DNA from: CAMCFD01 sp965661355
Lineage (GTDB): Bacteria; Pseudomonadota; Alphaproteobacteria; Rickettsiales; UBA1997
NCBI GenBank assembly: GCA_965661355.1
Contig: CBFIDI010000027.1
Location: forward strand, 1-17,323
Reading direction: 5' to 3'
DNA: 17,323 nucleotides
The first letter of the stretch is position 1; each line of letters starts with the position of its first letter. The position numbers and the translations under genes are program-made. This document shows positions 1-8,156 of the stretch, piece by piece. The notes under the pieces were generated by a model. The model was not told the DNA's origin, did not search any database, and saw only the letters and a program-made list of their open reading frames with translations.

Positions 1-2574
1 ATTGACCTCTTTAATTGTGCCATCTGGGTAATTTATGATACATTTAATATCTTGGCCAGGTGTTATATTTTCGTCAATTCCAAGTAGGTCGATTTTTTCT
101 TTACCCTTAAGGTTTAATGTTTTGCGGTCCTGATTTTTGAAGCAAAGAGGTAAAACTCCCATTCCTACAAGGTTAGAGCGATGAATTCTTTCGAAACTTT
201 CGCTTATAACGGCCTTAACCCCCAGTAGAAGAGTTCCCTTAGCGGCCCAGTCTCGGCTTGAACCAGTTCCATATTCTTTGCCAGCAAAAATAACTAATGG
301 TGTATTTTTTTCTTTATAAAACTGGGCTGCGTCGTAAATTGAAACAATTTCATTTTCGCCAGATTCTATGGTTTTGGTATAGCCGCCTTCTTTTTTGCCG
401 CCCAGAATTTCATTTTTTATTCTAACATTTGCAAATGTTCCCCTCATCATAACTTCATGATTACCACGGCGTGCGCCATAAGAGTTGAAATCTTGAGGTT
501 GAATGTTTTTTTCTTGTAAATATTTTGCCGCTGTCGAATCTTTAGAAATTGTTCCGGCTGGCGATATGTGATCAGTTGTAATAGAGTCACCAAAAATTCC
601 TAGAATTCTGGCGTTTTTTACTTCTTTGGCATTTTTAGCATTTAAATTGTCAAAAAAGTTTGGTAAGCGTATATAAGTGCTGTTTTCTTGCCAATTGTAA
701 GTGTCAGATTGTGAAGTTTTGATATCTTTCCAATGGTCATCTCCTGCAAATAAGTTCGTATAGCGCTTTTTGAAGGTTTCGCGGCTAATATGTTGATTTA
801 TAACTTCGTCAATTTCTGATTTTTGAGGCCATAAATCACTCAAGTAAACTTTTTTGCCCTGTTGGTCGGTGCCAAGAGGTTCGTTACAAAGGTCGATCTT
901 TAAAGAGCCGGCCAAGGCGTAGGCCACAACTAAAGGTGGCGACGCAAGATAGTTTGCTTTAACTAATTGATGAACTCGACCCTCAAAATTTCTATTGCCA
1001 GACAGAACCGAGGCTACGGTTAGATCTTTTTCTTTAATTGCGTCTTCAATTTTTTCGTGAAGAGGCCCAGAGTTTCCGATACAAGTTGTGCAGCCATATC
1101 CAGCCAAAGTAAATCCTAATTTGTCAAGATAAGGTTGTAGACCAGAATTTTCAAGATATTCTGTAACAACTTGCGAACCAGGAGCAAGTGAAGTTTTGAC
1201 TGTTTTCTTAATTTTCAATCCTTTTTCAACTGCTTTTTTTGCAAGCAAAGCAGCGGCAATTAAAACTGATGGGTTTGATGTGTTGGTGCAAGAAGTAATT
1301 GCTGCAATTACAACATCTCCATCTTCAAGGTCTGAATTAAGTTCTGGAATTAGTGCTTTTTTATTTTGACTATTTTGGTCTTTTAGTAATTTTTCGAAAG
1401 ATTTTTGCGAATTTTTTAATAAAATTTTATCTTGCGGTCTTTTTGGTCCGGCAATTGTTGGTTCAACGGTTGAAATATCTAATTCTATAATCTCGCTGCA
1501 ATTTGGCTCTTTAGAATAATCTTCGACGAACATGCCTTGGGCCTTTGAATATTGCTCGACTAAGTCAATTTGATCTTGATCGCGTCCAGTAAGATGAAGA
1601 TAGTTTAAGGTTTCGTTGTCAATTGGAAATATTCCACAGGTTGCGCCATATTCTGGGGCCATATTTGATATTGTGGCGCGATCTGCAAGGCTTAAATATT
1701 GTAGTGCCTCACCAAAAAACTCAACAAATTTTCCTACAACGCCCTTGCTTCGTAAAATATTGGTTACAGTTAAAACTAGATCAGTTGCGGTTATTCCTTC
1801 TTGTAGCTTGCCGGTAAGCTTAAAGCCAACTACCTCGGGGGTAAGCATTGAAATTGGTTGGCCCAACATTGCTGCTTCGGCCTCAATTCCGCCAACACCC
1901 CAACCTAAAACAGAAAGGCCGTTAACCATTGTTGTGTGGCTGTCGGTGCCGACAATTGTATCAGGATAAGCTAGGTTCTCGTTATTTTCTTTTTTACAAA
2001 AAACTATTTTAGCTAAATATTCTAAATTTACTTGATGGCAAATTCCAGTTCCTGGGGGTACAACGCTAAAATTTTCAAAAGAATTTTGCGCCCATTTTAA
2101 AAATTCATATCTTTCAAAGTTGCGTTCAAATTCTTTAGCCACATTTTTCTTTAAAGAATCTTGGCCGCCAAAAAAATCCACTTGAACCGAGTGGTCAATC
2201 ACTAAATCTACTGGAACTAAGGGGTTGATTGATTTGGGGTCTTTGTTCATTTTAACAACTGCGTCACGCATTGCGGCTAAATCGACCACGGCTGGCACAC
2301 CGGTAAAATCTTGCATTAAAACTCTTGCTGGTGAAAAAGCAATTTCAGTTCGGTTTTCAGGTGTTTTAATTGAATCAACAAGCTTTTCTATTTGCTCTTG
2401 GTTAATTATTTTGCCGTCATATTTTCTGACTAAATTTTCAAGTAATATTTTAATAGAGAAAGGTAAATTATCGACATTTTTGCCCAATTTTTTGCTAATT
2501 TCTTCAAGGCTGTAATATTTATATTCTTTGCCGTTTACATTTAATGTTGATTTTTCTATAAGCTTTTCTGACAT
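1..2574 (-). CDS. acnA: Aconitate hydratase AcnA (C-terminus cut by window edge)
   Basis: TCA-cycle enzyme interconverting citrate and isocitrate through a cytosolic [4Fe-4S] cluster. The frame opens with ATG at 2574 (MSEKLIEKSTLNVNGKEY) and stays open for 858 codons to the window edge. Family length is about 890 residues, so some 35-40 C-terminal residues lie outside. Cluster ligands are visible: Cys429 in TSCTNTSNPSV (near 1290) and Cys495/Cys498 in GCTTCIGNSGPL (near 1083-1092), with the same mutual spacing as Cys435/501/504 of E. coli AcnA. Other family blocks are present: ARVLMQDFTGVPAVVDLAAMR near the N-terminus (split across my reading), then VIDHSVQVDF and VGTDSHTTMVNGL. The last visible residues contain ITPGQDI, the start of the C-terminal segment. 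It is monocistronic by appearance, with its own promoter upstream. Shorter open frames on the + strand inside it are antisense shadows. Identity is very secure; only the end is unseen. Confidence 0.97.
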   Translation of the reverse strand, partial: MSEKLIEKSTLNVNGKEYKYYSLEEISKKLGKNVDNLPFSIKILLENLVRKYDGKIINQEQIEKLVDSIKTPENRTEIAFSPARVLMQDFTGVPAVVDLAAMRDAVVKMNKDPKSINPLVPVDLVIDHSVQVDFFGGQDSLKKNVAKEFERNFERYEFLKWAQNSFENFSVVPPGTGICHQVNLEYLAKIVFCKKENNENLAYPDTIVGTDSHTTMVNGLSVLGWGVGGIEAEAAMLGQPISMLTPEVVGFKLTGKLQEGITATDLVLTVTNILRSKGVVGKFVEFFGEALQYLSLADRATISNMAPEYGATCGIFPIDNETLNYLHLTGRDQDQIDLVEQYSKAQGMFVEDYSKEPNCSEIIELDISTVEPTIAGPKRPQDKILLKNSQKSFEKLLKDQNSQNKKALIPELNSDLEDGDVVIAAITSCTNTSNPSVLIAAALLAKKAVEKGLKIKKTVKTSLAPGSQVVTEYLENSGLQPYLDKLGFTLAGYGCTTCIGNSGPLHEKIEDAIKEKDLTVASVLSGNRNFEGRVHQLVKANYLASPPLVVAYALAGSLKIDLCNEPLGTDQQGKKVYLSDLWPQKSEIDEVINQHISRETFKKRYTNLFAGDDHWKDIKTSQSDTYNWQENSTYIRLPNFFDNLNAKNAKEVKNARILGIFGDSITTDHISPAGTISKDSTAAKYLQEKNIQPQDFNSYGARRGNHEVMMRGTFANVRIKNEILGGKKEGGYTKTIESGENEIVSIYDAAQFYKEKNTPLVIFAGKEYGTGSSRDWAAKGTLLLGVKAVISESFERIHRSNLVGMGVLPLCFKNQDRKTLNLKGKEKIDLLGIDENITPGQDIKCIINYPDGTIKEVN

Positions 2575-2610
2575 AATAAATAAATATTGTTAATAATTGT
2601 TCTAACTCCA

Positions 2611-2639
2611 AAAATATCACGAAAATCGATTTATGTCAA
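2611..2639 (-). promoter_or_regulatory. Predicted sigma70-type promoter of acnA
   Basis: Read on the minus strand: TTGACA (2639-2634), a 17-bp spacer, then TATTTT (2616-2611). The -35 box is perfect and the spacing optimal; the -10 box is weaker. It lies about 37 bp upstream of the acnA start codon. There is no obvious Shine-Dalgarno sequence at that start. Confidence 0.55.
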
Positions 2640-2841
2640 GAAAAATGAAGGGTAAAATAGTAAAAATATTTGACTTATCGGTTAATTTTAATTGTCGCTT
2701 GTAACAATTTTAAGCTTCATCTTTAAATGTAATTTTATGTATCGTAATTAATTACTAAATCAGCTACTAAAAACTCACTATCACAGCTTAAATATTTGAT
2801 ATTTTGGGTTAAGTTTATTGATAAGATATATAGCAGGGGAT

Positions 2842-3324
2842 TTAAAATAAATTTTCGTCAGATTGAACATTTTGACATTTTCCGTTGGTTAAATAGCTAT
2901 CTAAGCCAGCCATTGAAACTTCTTTAAATTCAGAGCCGTTGAGTACTTTGATGAAAATTCCATTAGCTTCTTGAATATTGATATCGACATATTCGCCATT
3001 TTGGGTGAAATCAGCCGGATAAAATTTACAAATTTCATCTTTACAAAGAGAAATTATCTGACTTTTTTGATCTAAGATAATATATGAATTTTTGGCTAAA
3101 TCTAGGTTTTTGCAATTATTTTGCGTGCAAATAAAACCATTTTCAGAAACGCATTTTATTTTACTCCAAGATTTTTCTTCTTCAATATATGTTTCTTGGC
3201 TTTTAAAAGATTGATTAAGTTGCTGATTTTCTTTTTTAGCAATTTTTTTGTTAATTTGTGCAAAAGAATTATTGCAAAAAATAGTTGCTATGACAAGAGT
3301 TAAAATTAATTTTGTAAACTTCAT
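2842..3324 (-). CDS. Secreted cysteine-rich protein of unknown function
   Basis: A 160-residue protein I cannot name. The N-terminus is a clear Sec signal peptide: a basic start (MKFTK), a hydrophobic core around residues 6-17 and an AXA-like site ending SFA before Gln23, so the mature product should be periplasmic or secreted. After a charged linker (residues 24-50) comes a compact region with six cysteines (58, 66, 71, 94, 99, 150), compatible with three disulfides. The pattern C-x7-C-x4-C, then SLC-x4-C, then a beta-rich stretch ending NGKC resembles small secreted alphaproteobacterial proteins I have seen unnamed; that resemblance is from memory, not a search. It is flanked by acnA (267 bp downstream) and pth, all on the minus strand but widely spaced, so it is probably its own unit. 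Confidence 0.8.
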   Translation of the reverse strand: MKFTKLILTLVIATIFCNNSFAQINKKIAKKENQQLNQSFKSQETYIEEEKSWSKIKCVSENGFICTQNNCKNLDLAKNSYIILDQKSQIISLCKDEICKFYPADFTQNGEYVDINIQEANGIFIKVLNGSEFKEVSMAGLDSYLTNGKCQNVQSDENLF

Positions 3325-3356
3325 TTTATTAATATATTTTATTTTTTTATTTTTTA

Positions 3357-3385
3357 ATTATGATAAAAACCGAAGAATTATGCAA
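3357..3385 (-). promoter_or_regulatory. Predicted promoter of the secreted Cys-rich protein
   Basis: On the minus strand TTGCAT (3385-3380), a 17-bp spacer and CATAAT (3362-3357), ending about 32 bp upstream of the start codon at 3324. Each box departs from consensus, but the spacing is optimal and matches other promoters in this window. Confidence 0.42.
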
Positions 3386-3766
3386 GATTTTTATTGATTT
3401 TTTTATATTTTTTATCGTAAGAATTTTAATTGTTTTACTAGTTAAAGGGTAAAAATAAGTATAATTTTAAGACTTGTCCTTAATTATTAATCTAATAAAA
3501 TCATGACGGACAAATAATTGTTTAAAAGTAATATATAATTTTTGATTCAGTAATTAAGATCAAAATTTATGCTTTTTGTTAATTACGCCAGTTTAAATTA
3601 ATAATTAGCCGTTTATTAGTTAAAATTTAATTAATAAAGCCATAATTACAAGATCAATATGTTCGCTTTTTTAATAAATTTTCGTAACTTTAGTACAATT
3701 TTAAGTATAAATATTTAATATTGATATCAGAAAAATCAATTTTTATCGCTTTTACTAATTGTTATT
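3386..3766. other. Gene-free spacer downstream of pth
   Basis: About 380 bp of very AT-rich DNA between the end of pth and the promoter of the secreted protein. I find no credible ORF, tRNA or terminator with a U-run. The only structure is a near-perfect AT palindrome at 3612-3638, listed separately. Confidence 0.6.
3612..3638. repeat. AT-only palindrome
   Basis: Arms TTTATTAGTTAAA (3612-3624) and TTTAATTAATAAA (3626-3638) are complementary except for one G.T pair. The right arm recurs exactly at 14916-14928 inside a second AT-only palindrome upstream of ilvC. Low complexity makes chance a serious explanation. Confidence 0.35.
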
Positions 3767-4324
3767 TTAAGATTTCTCTGTGGTGATGTTTTTAATAAAT
3801 TCTTCCAAACTTTTGCTAATGTCGCAATTTATTTCTTCGACTTTTATCAATTCGTCTTTTGAGAATTTGCTTAAAACATAATCAGCCACTTCTTGATTCT
3901 GATGTTGCGGACGACCAACCCCAAGACGAAAACGATGATAATTTTTACCAATTCTTGAATCAATCGATTTAAGGCCGTTATGCCCTGCATTTCCGCCGCC
4001 TTTTTTAATTTTTACGGCTCCTAGTTTAATGTCTATTTCATCATGTAAGACAATTATTTTTTCAGGCGGAATTTTGTAGAATTTGGATGTTTCAAGAACC
4101 GAAATTCCAGAATTATTCATGTAAGTTTGTGGTTTTATGGCGATTATTTTGTGGCTTTGAATTTCACCCGAGAAAAACTCTGATGAAAATTTTTTGCTAG
4201 GCCCAGTTAAATTGAATTTCTTGACTATTTCGTTTAAGGCTAAAAATCCGAAATTGTGGCGCGTTTTTTCATATTCTTTGCCTAAATTTCCGAGCCCGAC
4301 GATAAGAATTGTGCTTTTCGACAT
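3767..4324 (-). CDS. pth: Peptidyl-tRNA hydrolase Pth
   Basis: Cytosolic esterase that releases peptides from prematurely dissociated peptidyl-tRNA and so recycles tRNA. From the ATG at 4324 (MSKSTILIVGLGNLGKEYEK) it is 185 residues, close to the usual 185-195. Catalytic and binding residues of the family are in place: Asn13, His23 (TRHNFGF), Asn70 (TYMNNSG), Asp95 (LHDEID) and Asn116 (GHNGL), matching E. coli Asn10, His20, Asn68, Asp93 and Asn114. The frame is open back to 4387, but the predicted promoter -10 box sits at 4381-4376, so an ATG at 4387 would precede transcription and one at 4369 would be leaderless. The start at 4324 fits the family exactly. The common partners rplY and ychF are not adjacent here. 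It is divergent from typA. Confidence 0.96.
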   Translation of the reverse strand: MSKSTILIVGLGNLGKEYEKTRHNFGFLALNEIVKKFNLTGPSKKFSSEFFSGEIQSHKIIAIKPQTYMNNSGISVLETSKFYKIPPEKIIVLHDEIDIKLGAVKIKKGGGNAGHNGLKSIDSRIGKNYHRFRLGVGRPQHQNQEVADYVLSKFSKDELIKVEEINCDISKSLEEFIKNITTEKS

Positions 4325-4375
4325 TTTTATCGTTTTTAATTTGTTTTTTAGTAAGTTAAATATTTTCATAGTTAT

Positions 4376-4404
4376 ATTGTAAAACAAAATTCTTTTATGT
4401 TCAA
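4376..4404 (-). promoter_or_regulatory. Predicted promoter of pth
   Basis: On the minus strand TTGAAC (4404-4399), a 17-bp spacer and TACAAT (4381-4376). The expected start of transcription is near 4369, giving a leader of about 45 nt before the pth ATG at 4324. This decides against the upstream in-frame ATG at 4387. Confidence 0.5.
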
Positions 4405-4594
4405 GATTTTAACTTTTAAGATAAGTGATTAAATAATAATTTTTCTTTTAGGTTTTATTTCTGCGTTTAAAACTTTATCCTTGAAATATTTTACTAAAAA
4501 ATAATCAATAATAGGCATGTTGACATTTTAAGCAAAAGTTCAAAACTATATCAGGTGTTTTTTAGGATATGTAATATGTTACCATAATAAAACA
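4405..4594. other. Divergent pth/typA intergenic core
   Basis: Space between the back-to-back promoters of pth and typA. The whole gap from 4325 to 4658 is 334 bp. It is AT-rich and I see no ORF and no convincing operator palindrome in this core. Confidence 0.5.
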
Positions 4595-4623
4595 TTGACT
4601 ATTAAAGGCTAGCTTGATAATAT
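4595..4623 (+). promoter_or_regulatory. Predicted promoter of typA
   Basis: TTGACT (4595-4600), a 17-bp spacer and TAATAT (4618-4623), close to consensus. The expected start near 4630 leaves about 28 nt of leader before the ATG at 4659, including AAAGG at 4647-4651 as ribosome-binding site. An ATG at 4641 would have only about 10 nt of leader. Confidence 0.6.
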
Positions 4624-4658
4624 TTGTGCTTTAATTAATTATGAAGAAAGGTAAATTT

Positions 4659-6500
4659 ATGTCACAAATAAGAAATATTGCAATTATTGCCCATGTTGAT
4701 CATGGAAAAACTACTTTAATTGACCAAATGCTTTCACAAAGCGGAACTTTTCGTGACAATCAACAAGTCGATGAAAGAATTATGGATAGTAATGCGCTTG
4801 AAAAAGAGCGCGGAATAACTATTTTAGCCAAATGTACTTCTGTTATTTGGAAAGATGAAAAAATTAATGTAATTGACACACCAGGTCACGCCGATTTTGG
4901 CGGCGAAGTTGAGCGTGTTTTGTCAATGGCCGATTCTTGTTTGTTACTGGTAGATTCTGCTGAAGGGCCTATGCCGCAAACAAAATTTGTTCTTTCAAAA
5001 GCCTTGGCACTCGGCTTAAAGCCAATTGTAATTATCAATAAAATTGATAGAAATGACGCGCGCCCTGATGAGGTTTTAGATGAAATTTTTGATTTATTCG
5101 TTTCGCTTGATGCCAACGATCAACAGCTTGATTTTGAAGTTCTTTACGCCGTTGGACGCGATGGTTGGTGCGTTACTGATCTTGAAAAAGATGAGAAAAA
5201 AGATTTAGCTCCGTTGTTTGATTTAATTCTTGAAAAAGTTGAGCCACCAAAATTCGATGGTAATGCACCATTTAAAATGCTTGCCACTTTACTTGATGCT
5301 AATCCATATTTTGGAAGAATGTTGACGGGGCGTATTATGTCAGGAACTGCAAAAGCTGGAATGAGTTTTAAAGCTATAAATCTTGAGGGTGAATTGGTGG
5401 AGCAGGGGCGCCTAACCAAGCTTTTGGTTTTTAGAGGTGTTGACAAAGTTGGCGTCGAAGAAGCGCAAGTGGGCGATATTATTTCTGTGGCTGGGCTTGA
5501 AAAGGCATCTGTTGCTGATACTTTTTGCGATTTAAGCGTGAATGATCCAATTGCATCTACACCTATTAATCCGCCAACAATGGCTATTACGCTAAGCGTA
5601 AACGATTCTCCGTTAGCTGGGCAAGAAGGATCAAAAGTTACCTCAAGAATGATACGCGATCGCTTATTTGCCGAAGCCGAAACAAATGTTGCAATTACCG
5701 TCAATGAAAGCGCTGGAAAAGACGCCTTCGAGGTCGGCGGAAGAGGCGAGCTTCAAATTGGTGTTTTAATAGAAAATATGCGCCGAGAAGGCTTTGAGCT
5801 TTCTGTTTCGCGTCCTAGGGTTTTATTTAAAAAGGCCGAAGACGGTTCTATTCTTGAGCCAATTGAAGAGGTTGTTGTTGATGTTGATGAGGAATTCAGT
5901 GGAACCGTAGTTGATAAATTATCACAAAGAAAAGGTGAAATGCAAGAAATGAAGCCAAGTGGCGGCGGAAAAACCAGAATAGTTTTTTATGTACCTTCGC
6001 GCGGATTAATTGGATATCAAAGTGAATTTTTGACCGATACCAAGGGAACGGGTGTTATCAACCGAATTTTTCATGATTATGCGCCATATAAAGGTGAATA
6101 TGCATCAAGAAATAATGGTGTTTTAATTTCAACAGAAAGTGGTGAAGCTGTTGGTTATGCGCTTTTTGGTCTTCAAGATCGTGGAACCATGTTTATCAAG
6201 GTTCAGCAAAAAGTTTACCAAGGTATGATTGTGGGCGAAAATGCTAAAAGCAGCGACCTTGAAATTAATGTTTTAAAAGGAAAGCAACTTACCAATGTTC
6301 GCGCTTCTGGAACTGATGAAGCAATTAAATTAACGCCGCCAAAAATAATGACATTAGAAGATATGATCACATATATTTCTGATGATGAATTGGTCGAGGT
6401 TACGCCAAAAAATTTAAGACTTCGTAAAAAACTTCTTGACCCAAATCAAAGAAAAAGAGCTAGCAAAAATAAAGCGGCCCATTTTGACTTTGTAAATTAA
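4659..6500 (+). CDS. typA: Translational GTPase TypA/BipA
   Basis: Ribosome-associated GTPase of the EF-G/LepA superfamily, linked in other bacteria to stress and cold growth and to 50S assembly. From ATG 4659 it has 613 residues (family about 605-615). The G domain shows G1 AHVDHGKT (11-18), RGITI (51-55), G3 DTPGH (73-77) and G4 NKID (127-130), followed by beta-barrel and alpha/beta domains, and a TypA-type C-terminal domain ending in a basic tail (RLRKKLLDPNQRKR). The family-typical RNIAIIAHVDHGKTT directly follows the chosen start. An in-frame ATG at 4641 adds six residues, but the AAAGG at 4647-4651 lies about 7 nt before 4659 and would be wasted as coding. It is the only gene of its unit, transcribed away from pth. 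Confidence 0.97.
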   Translation: MSQIRNIAIIAHVDHGKTTLIDQMLSQSGTFRDNQQVDERIMDSNALEKERGITILAKCTSVIWKDEKINVIDTPGHADFGGEVERVLSMADSCLLLVDSAEGPMPQTKFVLSKALALGLKPIVIINKIDRNDARPDEVLDEIFDLFVSLDANDQQLDFEVLYAVGRDGWCVTDLEKDEKKDLAPLFDLILEKVEPPKFDGNAPFKMLATLLDANPYFGRMLTGRIMSGTAKAGMSFKAINLEGELVEQGRLTKLLVFRGVDKVGVEEAQVGDIISVAGLEKASVADTFCDLSVNDPIASTPINPPTMAITLSVNDSPLAGQEGSKVTSRMIRDRLFAEAETNVAITVNESAGKDAFEVGGRGELQIGVLIENMRREGFELSVSRPRVLFKKAEDGSILEPIEEVVVDVDEEFSGTVVDKLSQRKGEMQEMKPSGGGKTRIVFYVPSRGLIGYQSEFLTDTKGTGVINRIFHDYAPYKGEYASRNNGVLISTESGEAVGYALFGLQDRGTMFIKVQQKVYQGMIVGENAKSSDLEINVLKGKQLTNVRASGTDEAIKLTPPKIMTLEDMITYISDDELVEVTPKNLRLRKKLLDPNQRKRASKNKAAHFDFVN

Positions 6501-6644
6501 AATTTTGCTTTAGATTAGGCCGGTTATTTTGCAATATTTCTAGTTTTTAATATATAGATCCTTCAAGATATAAATTTAACCATTTTCCTTTATATTTTAC
6601 TAAACTTCATGTGTGGTGTTTTTTTAGTATATTCATTAAAGCTA

Positions 6645-6694
6645 GCGGCAAAATATTTATTATTTTCAAGGATTAATAATAAGAAAAGTGCCGC
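6645..6694. other. Two-step hairpin in the typA downstream region
   Basis: Outer arms GCGGCA (6645-6650) and TGCCGC (6689-6694) pair perfectly. Inner arms TTATTATT (6657-6664) and AATAATAA (6675-6682) pair perfectly around a 10-nt loop, with a symmetric 6x6 internal loop between the steps. GC-rich outer arms are unusual in this AT-rich spacer. There is no U-run, so it is not an intrinsic terminator. Confidence 0.4.
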
Positions 6695-6831
6695 AAATCA
6701 GGTTTAAAAAACTTATTAATTTTCCAATCTTTTAACCAATATAAAATATTAGATAGCACTAAAACTGAGATTCTTATCTGTTTTATTTGGTCTTTTTTAT
6801 TCATCAAGCTATATGATTAGAAACATTATCA

Positions 6832-6857
6832 ATTAATAGTTGTCAACGACTATTAAT
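6832..6857. repeat. 11-bp inverted repeat with 4-nt loop
   Basis: ATTAATAGTTG (6832-6842), loop TCAA, then CGACTATTAAT (6847-6857). All 11 pairs form, one of them T.G. It could be a hairpin or a protein-binding dyad. No U-run follows on either strand. ATTAATAGTT appears once more, unpaired, near 6992. Confidence 0.4.
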
Positions 6858-7494
6858 GGCTTTGTTATAAAAAAGATGAGAGCCAGAAACTACATTGCAC
6901 GAAAATCAAGGGCGTAATTTCTTAATCGCCTTATAATTTATCCATGAAAATTTAATCAATAAAACCGTGGCAAAAATTTTTTAACATCACCCATTAATAG
7001 TTTTTTACAATATTTATTTTGATGAAATTTTTTAAAGACTTAATAACTAATTATAAAATTCAAATAGTATAACCTTTTTAGTATTGCGGCTTAAGATCTT
7101 TATATTTTATGTCTTTTAATAAATGCCAAAACCTCTTTGGTTAAGTATAAATTTACTTACGACAGCACCCACCTATGATTCTTGAAATATTTACCTTGAT
7201 GCATAATAATTAGTTGTTAAATAGAGTATTTTTATTAAATTGTATATTTCTTGATAAGTTAAAGAATTTAATCTGGCCCTCTTAAGATGTTTGTAATTTG
7301 CTATTTAGAAGTTCGAAGGTGATAAATTCTGTATATTTTGAGATAAATATATTGAAAAAATATAATTGCAGCGTATTTTTTAATGACTATAAGTTCATCA
7401 TTAAATTATTTATGGTTTTAGCTAAAATTTTATAGATAAATGGCGTATATTAAAAACGCACCATAGAATTAGTCTGATATATTGATCTAAGTTT

Positions 7495-7568
7495 TGGAGC
7501 GGGTGAAGGGAATCGAACCCTCGTAATCAGCTTGGAAGGCTGGAGCTTTACCACTAAGCTACACCCGC
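7495..7568 (-). tRNA. tRNA-Gly(TCC)
   Basis: On the minus strand a full cloverleaf can be read: acceptor GCGGGTG pairing with CACCCGC, D-stem GCTT/AAGC, anticodon loop CTTCCAA with anticodon TCC, and T-arm GAGGG-TTCGATT-CCCTT. The discriminator is T and CCA is encoded (7497-7495). The outermost anticodon-stem pair is a C/A mismatch. It decodes GGA and, by wobble, other Gly codons. It lies 113 bp downstream of tRNA-Tyr on the same strand. Confidence 0.96.
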
Positions 7569-7596
7569 AATTATTTTATTGACATTAATAAGTTTA

Positions 7597-7625
7597 TTTA
7601 TAGATTCACAGTGTAATTTAATCAA
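7597..7625 (-). promoter_or_regulatory. Possible promoter of tRNA-Gly
   Basis: On the minus strand TTGATT (7625-7620), a 17-bp spacer and TATAAA (7602-7597), leaving a 5' leader of about 20 nt before the tRNA. Co-transcription with the upstream tRNA-Tyr is the alternative. Confidence 0.42.
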
Positions 7626-7681
7626 AAACACAAGATGAAGCTAAAATTACAGACTTGTCAGTGCCTGAATTAAGATAAAAA

Positions 7682-7767
7682 TGGTGGAGGGAGTAGGATT
7701 CGAACCTACGTACGCATACGCGGACAGATTTACAGTCTGTTGCCTTTGACCGCTCGGCCATCCCTCC
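7682..7767 (-). tRNA. tRNA-Tyr(GTA)
   Basis: Class II tRNA with a long variable arm. Acceptor GGAGGGA pairs with TCCCTCC, the D-arm begins GCCGAGCGGTCAAAGGC, the anticodon stem is ACAGA/TCTGT around CTGTAAA (anticodon GTA), the variable arm is CCGCGTATGCGTACG, and the T-arm is TAGGTTCGAATCCTA. The discriminator is A and CCA is encoded (7684-7682). Confidence 0.97.
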
Positions 7768-7789
7768 GTAACATTATTTACAATCGATA

Positions 7790-7818
7790 ATTATAATTAA
7801 TTGATTTGTAATAGTCAA
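7790..7818 (-). promoter_or_regulatory. Promoter of tRNA-Tyr
   Basis: On the minus strand TTGACT (7818-7813), a 17-bp spacer and a perfect TATAAT (7795-7790). The expected transcription start is about 16 nt before the tRNA 5' end. It is the best promoter match in the window. Confidence 0.7.
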
Positions 7819-8156
7819 TTTATAATGTCGCTTTAAAGAAAAAACTTATAACTAACTTTTGCGCTCTATGAAATTTAAATATTATCAATATTTAATTAAA
7901 AAAGGGTTTTGTAGCATTTTTTTATCTATATATTATGATAGGATTTTGTTTTTTAATAATTTTTTGCTAAAGTTATTTGTCTTTATATAGATTTAAAGAT
8001 GAAAAGTTGTCATTATTTATTTATATGTGAAATTAAGTAAATAACAGCTATCAATGTTAATTTTCTACTAAATTTAGAGGAAGATAGGGCGGATATAAAG
8101 AATTAAGGTGTAATTTAGGTTAAGATAACATATATTTATTAATTGAATATATGTAT
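7819..8156. other. Gene-free spacer between the Tim44-like gene and tRNA-Tyr
   Basis: AT-rich, no recognised gene. A 40-codon frame at 7868-7990 (+) is Phe/Ile-rich with no ribosome-binding site and is best read as chance. A dyad, ACATATATT (8128-8136) and AATATATGT (8146-8154), sits directly behind the stop codon of the Tim44-like gene but lacks a U-run. Confidence 0.5.

Larger units (their letters stand above)
6501..7494. other. Gene-free stretch of about 1 kb after typA
   Basis: No protein gene, tRNA or strong intrinsic terminator is recognised on either strand. The longest short frame I read is a 43-codon one on the minus strand (6673-6804) with no family resemblance. Two hairpin-forming segments stand out (6645-6694 and 6832-6857) and are listed separately. 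The stretch may hold eroded gene remains, typA 3' UTR or a small RNA; the sequence alone does not decide. Confidence 0.5.

Noticed and set aside
1616..2515. Open frames on the + strand inside acnA
   Set aside because: They are antisense to a fully conserved acnA frame and have no family features or ribosome-binding sites.
4325..4387. In-frame upstream starts of pth at 4387 and 4369
   Set aside because: They add up to 21 residues absent from the family, and the predicted promoter's -10 box covers 4376-4381, so the 4387 codon would not be transcribed.
4641..4658. Upstream start of typA at 4641
   Set aside because: The six extra residues are not in the family and the codons contain the AAAGG ribosome-binding site serving ATG 4659.
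4886..5704. Long minus-strand frames inside typA
   Set aside because: Antisense shadows of typA; composition and lack of motifs fit chance reading of a conserved gene.
6673..6804. 43-codon minus-strand frame in the typA/tRNA-Gly spacer
   Set aside because: No ribosome-binding site or recognisable motif; short frames of this size are expected in 1 kb by chance.
7868..7990. 40-codon plus-strand frame rich in Phe and Ile
   Set aside because: Composition is what AT-rich DNA gives when translated; no ribosome-binding site.
8128..8154. 9-bp dyad after the Tim44-like gene as intrinsic terminator
   Set aside because: A/T-rich stem with no U-run on the relevant strand.
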